DNA of 26,227 nt from a virus. Below the pieces are notes generated by a model. The model saw only the letters and a program-made list of their open reading frames with translations. It had not been told where the DNA came from and did not search any database. This document shows positions 5,016 to 11,210 of this stretch, one piece after another; the first letter of the stretch is position 1, and every line of letters begins with the position of its first letter. Made by a program: the position numbers and the translations under genes. The DNA lies in IMG/VR virus record IMGVR_UViG_3300017758_000103, positions 1-26,227 of that record. The stretch is one strand, 5' to 3'.

Positions 5016-5157
5016 TTTTACCCTCCAATTTTTTTATTTCTTTTTCTACTAATTGTTCAATATATCCGCCTACTGTCTGATAACTATGTTTTGCTAATTT
5101 CTTAATGTTATCATGCACTTTAGGTTTAATTGCTATCGTGGCATATCGTGATTTCAT
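4984..5157 (-). CDS. Ribbon-helix-helix (CopG/Arc-like) protein, 57 aa
   Basis: The N-terminal strand SRYATIAIKPKVHDNIKKLA is followed by a turn and a second helix (VGGYIEQLVEKEIKKLE), the size and pattern of an Arc/CopG/MetJ ribbon-helix-helix dimeric DNA-binding protein. The start at 5157 is chosen because GGAGAAGG lies just upstream and its ATG overlaps the stop of the 49-aa gene as TAATG. An earlier in-frame ATG at 5169 would lie inside that gene. It is a likely transcription regulator of this phage's early genes. Confidence 0.65.
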   Translation of the reverse strand: MKSRYATIAIKPKVHDNIKKLAKHSYQTVGGYIEQLVEKEIKKLEGKNGNNMSRVQG

Positions 5158-5306
5158 TACCTTCTCCATGTATCTTCTCCTTTAACAAATGTTTTGCGAT
5201 CAGTTGCCAACCAACCAATTACACCATAATGTTGTGAATTATAAATGTGTCTCCAAATTAAAGTAGGCTCTTTCTTTTTAAAATAATTAAAAATCTTTTT
5301 TAGCAT
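5157..5306 (-). CDS. Small basic protein, 49 aa
   Basis: A short gene supported by an excellent ribosome-binding site (AGGAGGTAAGA before ATG) and by neat overlaps. Its start lies 20 bases inside the DUF6378 gene and its stop overlaps the next start as TAATG. The product opens MLKKIFNYFKKKEPTLIWRH and continues with aromatic and polar residues (NSQHYGVIGWL). It has no recognised domain. The basic, amphipathic N-terminus might bind nucleic acid or a membrane. Confidence 0.7.
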   Translation of the reverse strand: MLKKIFNYFKKKEPTLIWRHIYNSQHYGVIGWLATDRKTFVKGEDTWRR

Positions 5307-5580
5307 TCTTACCTCCTAATACTATATCACCTGCAATTGCGGCATAACCTGCCATATCAACAAAATGATCTTTCACTGCTTTTCTTGATTTAGTTCTACC
5401 AATCTTTAACAACACCATCATTATTGCTACTTCATCAGCAGTAATAGGCATACCTAAATAGGCAGTCCATAGATCAGCTATGTTGTTATTATTGCTTACG
5501 CACTCACCATGAGTAAATTCACGAGACGCTACGGCCTCGTTAGCTTCTTCTAATATATCAGTTTTTACATCATCCGACAT
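5287..5580 (-). CDS. DUF6378 family protein
   Basis: A 97-aa protein matching the remembered DUF6378 pattern: an N-terminal helix with THGE, then NNIADLWTAYLGMPITADEV, then AIMMVLLKIGRTK, and finally DHFVDMAGYAAIAGDIV. The family is widespread in phages of alphaproteobacteria and others; its function is unknown, though the fold recalls all-alpha nucleotide pyrophosphohydrolases. I take the second ATG (5580) because AGAGGT is correctly spaced for it and too close to the first ATG at 5586. It overlaps its upstream neighbour by 11 bases. Confidence 0.8.
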   Translation of the reverse strand: MSDDVKTDILEEANEAVASREFTHGECVSNNNNIADLWTAYLGMPITADEVAIMMVLLKIGRTKSRKAVKDHFVDMAGYAAIAGDIVLGGKNAKKDF

Positions 5581-5731
5581 AGTCATACCTCTTTCTCATT
5601 ATTTTATGTAATCGTTCCCAATGCATACGATCAGAAACTTCTTTCCAATTTGTGCAATCTCTTTTTGCACGTTTACCTGCTTCGAAATAAGCAGCATAAA
5701 TTCTTTCTTTAAGTGATCTTACTTTACCCAT
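5570..5731 (-). CDS. Small Arg/Lys-rich protein, 53 aa
   Basis: Reads MGKVRSLKERIYAAYFEAGK and then a basic, aromatic helix-prone tail (residues 20-50) ending YDYVG. It is not recognised. It overlaps the membrane-protein gene upstream by 13 bases and the DUF6378 gene downstream by 11 bases, which supports real translation in this tightly packed unit. AAGGA lies about 11 bases before the ATG. The many Lys, Arg and Trp residues fit nucleic-acid binding. Confidence 0.6.
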   Translation of the reverse strand: MGKVRSLKERIYAAYFEAGKRAKRDCTNWKEVSDRMHWERLHKIMRKRYDYVG

Positions 5732-5883
5732 GACATCATATATCCTTGAAAACCACCGTAATTAACTTCTAAAATAAATAACATTGCTAATACAAACAAA
5801 GTTAAAATAAATATATGACGCCAAAATAAAACTAAGGCAACAATACTTGCAATGGCAATTATTCCAAATTTAGTTATAAACAT
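5719..5883 (-). CDS. Small membrane protein, 54 aa
   Basis: Two hydrophobic segments, roughly residues 6-20 (KFGIIAIASIVALVLF) and 24-40 (FILTLFVLAMLFILEV), joined by a short WRH turn, give a likely hairpin in the inner membrane with a short polar tail. The ATG overlaps the upstream stop as TAATG. Size and topology would suit a small holin-like or host-takeover peptide, but the early-gene context makes lysis less likely than a membrane effector. Confidence 0.65.
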   Translation of the reverse strand: MFITKFGIIAIASIVALVLFWRHIFILTLFVLAMLFILEVNYGGFQGYMMSWVK

Positions 5884-6026
5884 TACTTATCCTTATATCT
5901 TTTCATTAAATTTTCATCGGTGCTATCATCAATGAAATAAGTGTAACCATTTAATTCCACCATAAGAGAATCTTTATCTGTTATGGTAATAGTTATCTTA
6001 CCAACTTTTATTTCTGTTCGTTCCAT
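5883..6026 (-). CDS. Small acidic/basic protein, 47 aa
   Basis: A short beta-rich peptide opening MERTEIKVGKITITITDKDS with strand-like alternation, and ending in a charged helix. No family is recognised. The start at 6026 has an AAAGG site five bases upstream; extending to 6077 would run through a stem-loop in the leader. It is the first gene after a 230-base structured leader and starts a chain of overlapping small genes. Confidence 0.6.
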   Translation of the reverse strand: MERTEIKVGKITITITDKDSLMVELNGYTYFIDDSTDENLMKRYKDK

Positions 6027-6239
6027 ACAAACCTTTCTTTCTTTTAGTGAGTAGGGGGGTTCTTTGACTACCCCCAACCTTTTCCCGACAAGTCAAATAT
6101 TCCTATTTAACCAGTACTTCAGTACCAACCCTCACACCCTCAGTCATGCGACCATACTTTGTGAGACCCGTGCCTTACTACCTTGTTACAGTTGTTCAGC
6201 CATACTCCGAGAATGTTGCACCATCCTCATTTAAAATAG
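6027..6239 (-). promoter_or_regulatory. Long structured leader, GC-richer than its surroundings
   Basis: About 210 untranslated bases separate the promoter at 6240-6268 from the small gene at 6026. The leader includes the stem GGGGGT/ACCCCC (6055-6060 with 6070-6075), which lies 29 bases before the ATG, and a GTACT/AGTAC hairpin near 6118-6130. No tRNA or known riboswitch pattern is recognised. It may be a regulatory leader or a small RNA. Confidence 0.4.
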
Positions 6240-6268
6240 TCTATATAATATATTATAACTTATTGCAA
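6240..6268 (-). promoter_or_regulatory. Candidate promoter overlapping the helicase stop
   Basis: On the minus strand TTGCAA (6263-6268) is followed after 17 bases by TATAGA (6240-6245). The -35 box contains the last sense codons of the helicase gene. It would drive the small-gene cluster below it independently of the helicase. Confidence 0.5.
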
Positions 6269-7720
6269 CCATTCTTTTAAATCTTCACCTAAAATTGTTG
6301 ATGCTAGATTTATCTTGGTTTTCAGGGCTTTTATGATGTTCTCATCAATAGTTTTTCTTGCAACAAGATCTATGTATGTTGCTTTTGATGTCTGACCAAT
6401 CCTATGTATACGATCTTCAGACTGCATTCTAACTTCTAAATCATAACTGTTAGAATAATAAATAATAGTATGTGATACAGTTAAATTTAAACCATAACCA
6501 CCTGTTCTAGGATTAGCTACAAGATACTGTAGCTCGGAGTCAGGGGCCATGAAGCGTGATAAAATATCCTCTCTATCTTGCTGCTTGGTGTCTCCATAAA
6601 AACTCTCGGTACTTTGCGGTCCGTACTTTTTACGAAGAGCAGTAGTTAAATGTTTTATGTTATGTCTGTAGTTCGCCCAGATAATTACTTTACCATCTAC
6701 TTCATCTAAAATATCTAATAACGTTTCTAGTCTAGGTATCTTACCTTTCGCATCATGTAAATCGACGAGCCTACCGTCATCGGTAGTCATAAATCCACAC
6801 GTTACTTGATGAAGTCTCATCAGCTGTGTTAAGGCAGAGAACGTCGTCATCGAACCTTCTTTAAGTTCAGCAACAGCAAACTCTTTTAGTTGATGATAAG
6901 CATCTATTTGTTTTGCACTAAGATCAACCTCTCGTGTCATGTAAATTTTATCCGGAAGATCAAGACATTCATCTTTAAGTACCCGGTAGGAAAATGTATC
7001 AATTAATTTTGTCAGCTCATCTAAATTTTTATAACTAACAATCATATTAAATTGGTGTGAGCCACTGATACGTCTTTTTACCATTACACAGTAACGGGAC
7101 TTAAACGTCCAGAAGGATGGTTGGTCGAGGAACGCCGGATCGAGAAACTCAGCTTGTGAATAAAGATCGAGTGGACTTTTAGTAACAGGAGATCCTGTAA
7201 GAATTCTACGGTACTGTGCCATTTTACTTAACTTAACAACAGACTTTGTTCTAGCAGCTGTTGGTGTCTTAATAGTTGTGGACTCATCAATAGCGAATAA
7301 GGATCGATGACCAAGTAAAAACTTTGTAGCAATGTCTTGGCCTTTCTTTGTACTGAACGCTTCGATGTTCATCAGAAATATTGTCAAGCAATCTTTTTCT
7401 TCAAACAAGAAATTTAGTTCTTCCTTTTCTTTCTTTGTTGGACTAGGATTCCACACCACAATTTTATACATGACATGATCTGGCATATGTCGTTGAATTT
7501 GTTCATTCTTCCAATTTGTATAGACCCCTTTAGGAGCAACAATCAGTGCCCCGTTTATAGATCCTTGGTCATATAACATAGCAATGTTATCAATCAGCAC
7601 CTTAGATTTACCGGTGCCCATCTCCATAAAATAAGCAAAGCTTTCCTTATTCCAGGAGCATCCAAGCGCTTTCAATTGATGTTCGAAAGGCTTAGTTTTA
7701 AATTTATAATTTAAATCCAT
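6260..7720 (-). CDS. SNF2-type superfamily 2 DNA helicase/translocase
   Basis: A 486-aa protein with the full set of SNF2-like SF2 motifs: FEHQ (12-15), Walker A MGTGKS (34-39), ALIVAPKGV (58-66), motif II DEST (145-148) and TGSPVT (175-180). In the C-terminal RecA lobe are VIIWANYRHN, GGYGLNL and the arginine-finger motif RIHRIGQT. Phage relatives are annotated as DNA helicases and may remodel or translocate on DNA during replication or recombination. It is the first gene leftward from the divergent region, facing away from the other replication genes. No ribosome-binding site is obvious before the ATG at 7720. Confidence 0.85.
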   Translation of the reverse strand: MDLNYKFKTKPFEHQLKALGCSWNKESFAYFMEMGTGKSKVLIDNIAMLYDQGSINGALIVAPKGVYTNWKNEQIQRHMPDHVMYKIVVWNPSPTKKEKEELNFLFEEKDCLTIFLMNIEAFSTKKGQDIATKFLLGHRSLFAIDESTTIKTPTAARTKSVVKLSKMAQYRRILTGSPVTKSPLDLYSQAEFLDPAFLDQPSFWTFKSRYCVMVKRRISGSHQFNMIVSYKNLDELTKLIDTFSYRVLKDECLDLPDKIYMTREVDLSAKQIDAYHQLKEFAVAELKEGSMTTFSALTQLMRLHQVTCGFMTTDDGRLVDLHDAKGKIPRLETLLDILDEVDGKVIIWANYRHNIKHLTTALRKKYGPQSTESFYGDTKQQDREDILSRFMAPDSELQYLVANPRTGGYGLNLTVSHTIIYYSNSYDLEVRMQSEDRIHRIGQTSKATYIDLVARKTIDENIIKALKTKINLASTILGEDLKEWLQ

Positions 7721-7741
7721 TATTTCTACATTCTTATTTAT

Positions 7742-7770
7742 TTGAATTTCGTATCAGAATCAAATATAAA
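7742..7770 (+). promoter_or_regulatory. Promoter of the replication block
   Basis: TTGAAT (7742-7747) and TATAAA (7765-7770) are spaced by 17 bases in the 152-base divergent region. On the opposite strand TTGATT-17-TAAATA nearby could serve the helicase. Together they make 7721-7872 the divergent control region between the two blocks. Confidence 0.6.
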
Positions 7771-7776
7771 ATAAGG

Positions 7777-7842
7777 TGTAAAAAGTTTCTCCTTTTTACA
7801 ATAGGCAAATAAAGGAATGCGAGGGAGCCTAAAAACTCCCTC
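7777..7842 (+). promoter_or_regulatory. Two hairpins in the leader of the replication block
   Basis: TGTAAAAA/TTTTTACA (7777-7784 with 7793-7800) and GAGGGAG/CTCCCTC (7821-7827 with 7836-7842) are perfect stems between the promoter and the first gene. Neither is followed by a T-run on this strand, so they look like leader structures or protein sites rather than terminators. Confidence 0.45.
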
Positions 7843-7872
7843 CGACTTTAGAAGGAGAGACGGAAAGAAATA

Positions 7873-8181
7873 ATGACGGTTTTTATTATACAGAAAGTTC
7901 CACGTAGAGATTTTAGTTCTGCGAAGAAGTATGGAGAGTTAAAAGGTGTAGTGCCTTATCATGAACAGATTGCATTATCACCAGGACCTGTCGTTTTTGC
8001 AGCCAATAAAATTTTAAAAAATTTTTGCAATGATGATTACTTGCTATTAGTGGGGGACCCTAGTATAATAGGAGCGTGTTGTGCAATTGCCAGCCGATAC
8101 AATAACGGACGATATAAAGTTCTGAAGTGGGACAGACAACTAAGTAAGTACTTCCCGATAGAATTTAATATCTTAATATAA
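7873..8181 (+). CDS. Conserved-looking hypothetical protein, 102 aa
   Basis: First gene of the rightward block. The product starts MTVFIIQKVPRRDFSSAKKY and contains DDYLLLVGDPSIIGACCAIA followed by YKVLKWDR. That layout recalls small proteins in the same place in marine phage replication operons, but no function is known to me. It has one compact alpha/beta-looking domain and no membrane segment. AAGGAGAG lies upstream at a longer than usual spacing, and GGAAAG closer in. Confidence 0.65.
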   Translation: MTVFIIQKVPRRDFSSAKKYGELKGVVPYHEQIALSPGPVVFAANKILKNFCNDDYLLLVGDPSIIGACCAIASRYNNGRYKVLKWDRQLSKYFPIEFNILI

Positions 8182-8190
8182 GGAGAAACG

Positions 8191-8754
8191 ATGAACGAAA
8201 TATTCGATTTAATTAATGAGAAAGATAATTTAAATAAAGTTAATGATGCAGACCTAAGTGAGATGGGTCAATTATGTAAGCAACTTGTTGAAATGAAACA
8301 AGATGTAAAGAAAACTGATTTAGAATTAAAAGCTAAAAAAGAAGCACTACAAGAATTACAAAATAGAATAGCCAATGCACTAAAAGATAAAAATTTATAT
8401 TCATTTAAATTAATGGATGGATCTACAGTGACATGGAAAGAAAAAATTCGTGCACACATTAAACCTGAGAACATTGATGATGCTTATACATTTATCAGGG
8501 ACCAGGGTGCAGGGGACTTGATTAAAAATGAAGTCTCATTTAGTTTCGGAAGAGGACAAGACAACCAAGCGCAATACATCAAAGAGATGTTTCGTAAGGA
8601 AGGCTTAGAACCTTCAGAGAAAGAGGGTATTCAATGGAATACTCTAGATGCCTGGGTAAGAGAGTCATTACAAAAAGCTGCGGAAAAGGGTGAGCCTTTT
8701 CCCGAAGAGACTTTTGGTGTCTTTCGAACCAACGACGTAACAATAAAAACATAA
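8191..8754 (+). CDS. Hypothetical protein, 187 aa, coiled-coil N-terminus
   Basis: Residues 20-65 are a strong coiled coil rich in Lys, Glu and Leu (DVKKTDLELKAKKEALQELQ). A folded C-terminal part with SFKLMDGSTVTWKEKIRA and a conserved-looking NTLDAWVRESLQKAAEKG segment follows. I do not recognise a family. A clean AAGGAG site precedes the ATG by five bases, and the gene lies nine bases after its neighbour and 12 bases before the ssDNA-binding candidate. Its place suggests a replication or recombination accessory, perhaps a dimeric DNA-binding or nuclease-inhibiting factor. Confidence 0.65.
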   Translation: MNEIFDLINEKDNLNKVNDADLSEMGQLCKQLVEMKQDVKKTDLELKAKKEALQELQNRIANALKDKNLYSFKLMDGSTVTWKEKIRAHIKPENIDDAYTFIRDQGAGDLIKNEVSFSFGRGQDNQAQYIKEMFRKEGLEPSEKEGIQWNTLDAWVRESLQKAAEKGEPFPEETFGVFRTNDVTIKT

Positions 8755-8766
8755 AAGGAGTAACTT

Positions 8767-9558
8767 ATGAATCAAACGTCAACTGCAAAAAAACCTAACA
8801 ATGCACTTGCAGAAGTGTTTTCGTTAGCAGAAGCCAAACAAGGAGACGGGTTATCAAACGTCAGTACCAAAGATGTTATGATACCTCGTATCAAACTACT
8901 ACAAAAGATGTCGCCGGAAACTGATAATGAATCACTTCCGACAGCAAAAGCAGGGCAGATATTTAATTCTGCATCACAAAATGTGTATGATGGACCTACT
9001 GGCATAAGAGTAGTCCCTTGTGAGTACATTCGAACTTACGTCGAGTGGGCTCCAGAAGGCACGGGTAATAAAGCGCCTGTGAACATACATCCTGCTACCT
9101 CAAATGTTATGAGCCTAGCAAAAAAATCTCCTACAGATAATCGTTTCTATTTAGATAATGGTAATTATGTAGAAGAGACAGCAAACCACATTGTTCTTAT
9201 CTTAGATGACAACAACAATGTAGAGTCTCGTGGCATACTGACGATGAAATCATCTCAGTTAAAAAAGTCTCGTCAATGGAATTACATGATGATGACTGCT
9301 ACAATGGAAGGTGGCGGTAAAACCATAACACCTCCCTCTTATGCAATCGTGTACCGATTAAGTACACTGCAAGAGGAAACCAATGGTAAAAAATACTATG
9401 GGTGGACTGTAGCAAAAGAAGGTTTTGTTCCTACAAAAGAAATCTTTACGACGGGTGAAAGTTTTGCTTTAGCTTTCCGTCAAGGAGATGTGCTTGCTGC
9501 ACCAGAAGGTGATGAGCCTAAAAAACTGGAAGCAAGTTCTGGAAAGGAACATTTTTAG
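8767..9558 (+). CDS. Candidate phage single-stranded DNA-binding protein
   Basis: A 263-aa protein whose middle resembles an uncharacterised family common next to primases in marine phages: a VMIPRIKLLQKMSPE start, YDGPTGIRVVPCEYIRTYVE, and later SSQLKKSRQWNYMMMTATME. The acidic stretch near the C-terminus (EGDEPKK) and the final Phe recall the acidic, Phe-ended tails that ssDNA-binding proteins such as T7 gp2.5 and bacterial SSB use to contact partners. That is suggestive, not proof. AAAGGAG precedes the ATG. The gene lies immediately before the primase, separated by a structured gap. Confidence 0.5.
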   Translation: MNQTSTAKKPNNALAEVFSLAEAKQGDGLSNVSTKDVMIPRIKLLQKMSPETDNESLPTAKAGQIFNSASQNVYDGPTGIRVVPCEYIRTYVEWAPEGTGNKAPVNIHPATSNVMSLAKKSPTDNRFYLDNGNYVEETANHIVLILDDNNNVESRGILTMKSSQLKKSRQWNYMMMTATMEGGGKTITPPSYAIVYRLSTLQEETNGKKYYGWTVAKEGFVPTKEIFTTGESFALAFRQGDVLAAPEGDEPKKLEASSGKEHF

Positions 9559-9560
9559 TC

Positions 9561-9628
9561 ACCTGCCGGAAGGGTTAATCGGAGATACATTAGACTTCGT
9601 AAGGTGGTAAGGGTTCCGGTAGGTTTTC
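9561..9628 (+). terminator. Long-stem structure with T-run, attenuator-like
   Basis: ACCTGCCGGAA (9561-9571) pairs with TTCCGGTAGGT (9614-9624) through 11 positions with one G-U pair, closing a 42-base internal region. TTTTCC follows at once. This has the outline of an intrinsic terminator or of a folded RNA domain with an expression platform, three bases after the ssDNA-binding candidate's stop. Confidence 0.5.
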
Positions 9629-9662
9629 CTCCCAGAAACAGCTCTTCCCATCAAACTAATGC

Positions 9663-9686
9663 GGGGCAAGTTTTGTCACTTGCCCC
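9663..9686 (+). promoter_or_regulatory. Strong hairpin upstream of the primase
   Basis: GGGGCAAGT/ACTTGCCCC, a perfect 9-bp stem with loop TTTGTC, lies 21 bases before the primase ATG and just before its AAAAGGAGAAAC site. No T-run follows. It may protect the 3' part of the transcript or tune primase translation. Confidence 0.55.
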
Positions 9687-9707
9687 ACTAAAATTAAAAG
9701 GAGAAAC

Positions 9708-11210
9708 ATGGAACGATTTAAAAATATATTTGAAGGATTGCACCGGGCTTATGGTACATTCAAGGAAGAAGATCAGGACGAGAACGGCAAGAAAAAAGGG
9801 AAAGCTTACATCATTAAAGCTCCCGTTACAGACCAGCTTTGGGAAGATCATCTTTCTGGCAAAGCAAGCTTGGGAATTATTCCTATTCGTGATGACTCAA
9901 AGTGCAGGTGGGGTTGTATTGATATTGATTCTTACACTTTGGATCATAAACAAATTATTGACAAGCTAAATGAATTTAAAATACCACTTGTATGTTGCAG
10001 ATCTAAAAGTGGTGGAGCACATCTATTCTTATTTCTTACAGACTTTGTCGAAGCTAAGAAGCTTCGTAACAAACTTGTCGAGTTAGCAGGTGAGCTAGGC
10101 TATGCTGATTGTGAAGTTTTTCCAAAACAAATTGAGATCCGTGCAGACAGGGGCGATACGGGAAACTTTCTTAATCTGCCTTATTTCGCTGGCGACGACA
10201 GTTTTCGTTACGCTTTTACTGATACAGGTCTTAGTTGCACACTGGATAATTTCTATTCAATCGTGGATAAAAAAGCTGTCGATCCAAAGAATTTATCTAA
10301 GATTAAAGTTGTTCGTAGCAACCAAAAGAAATTAGAGGAAGGACCACCATGCTTAGAAACATTAATGAACATGGGTATACCAGAAGGTGGCAGAGATAAT
10401 GCTTTGTATCAATATGCTGTGTATGCAAAGAAAGCGTATCCGGATGCATGGAAAGATAAAGTAAATGAATTTAATTCTAAACATATGGACAGGCCTCTTG
10501 GTTTTTCACAAGTGGAGAAAACAATAAAACAACATGAGAAAACTGATTATCAATACAAATGCAAAGATCAACCAATGTGTGCAGTATGTAATGCACCTCT
10601 TTGCAAAGCAAGAAAATTTGGAATCGGAGATAACTATGATGTTATTATTTCTGATCTTACTAAGTTGGAATCTGACGAGTCTATGTGGTTTTTAAATGTA
10701 GATGGTAAGAGAATGTCATTAAACACAGAACAATTATTTGATCAACAAAAATTTAGAAGAGCATGTATGGATTATCTAACCATACTGCCTATGGCTATGA
10801 AAGCTAATGACTGGACTGTAAAGGTCAGAACACTATTAGAAAACGCAGAGATAATACCTGCTAAAGAACATTTTGATACAACAACTTTTGGTAAGTTTGA
10901 TGAACACTTTAGTACTTTTATTTTTGAGCAGGGGGCAGGGCTCGAGATGGATGAAGTCATAACCGGGAAATGTTTTACAGAAGAAGGTAAGACTTATTTT
11001 AAAATGGTACATTTAGAATCTTATCTCAGTAAAAAAAGATTTACAGAAATGAAAACCATGCAGATCGTACAAAGATTACGAGACATGGAAGGTGGTTCTA
11101 CATCAAGAAAAATATTAGGTAAGACAGAGAGACTATGGTTCGTTCCTCAAATACAAAGAGAAGAGAAATCTTTAAAAAGACCAGAGATAAATGATGCAGC
11201 ACCTTTCTAA
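9708..11210 (+). CDS. Archaeo-eukaryotic-type primase (TOTE-like)
   Basis: A 500-aa primase. The N-terminal AEP domain shows the metal-binding DxD in CIDIDSY (D72, D74), the CRSKSGGAHLFLF segment (about 97-109, catalytic His105), and CEVFPKQIEIRAD then NLPYF (135-160), a pattern known from TOTE conflict-system and phage AEP primases. A PriCT-like helical region (about 220-275) and a Cys cluster (C285, C291, C294, C299, zinc- or iron-sulphur-type) follow. The C-terminal 190 residues are not recognised. It would lay down primers for the phage polymerase. No helicase domain is fused; the UvrD-like helicase is encoded next, overlapping by 20 bases. Confidence 0.8.
   Translation: MERFKNIFEGLHRAYGTFKEEDQDENGKKKGKAYIIKAPVTDQLWEDHLSGKASLGIIPIRDDSKCRWGCIDIDSYTLDHKQIIDKLNEFKIPLVCCRSKSGGAHLFLFLTDFVEAKKLRNKLVELAGELGYADCEVFPKQIEIRADRGDTGNFLNLPYFAGDDSFRYAFTDTGLSCTLDNFYSIVDKKAVDPKNLSKIKVVRSNQKKLEEGPPCLETLMNMGIPEGGRDNALYQYAVYAKKAYPDAWKDKVNEFNSKHMDRPLGFSQVEKTIKQHEKTDYQYKCKDQPMCAVCNAPLCKARKFGIGDNYDVIISDLTKLESDESMWFLNVDGKRMSLNTEQLFDQQKFRRACMDYLTILPMAMKANDWTVKVRTLLENAEIIPAKEHFDTTTFGKFDEHFSTFIFEQGAGLEMDEVITGKCFTEEGKTYFKMVHLESYLSKKRFTEMKTMQIVQRLRDMEGGSTSRKILGKTERLWFVPQIQREEKSLKRPEINDAAPF

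Noticed and set aside
6027-6259. Possible tRNA in the leader
   Set aside because: No TTCRA T-loop, anticodon arm or CCA-compatible acceptor stem could be traced on either strand.
9604-9969. Rightward frame overlapping the primase start
   Set aside because: It covers the hairpins and runs out of frame with the primase, which has an AAAAGGAG site and family motifs.
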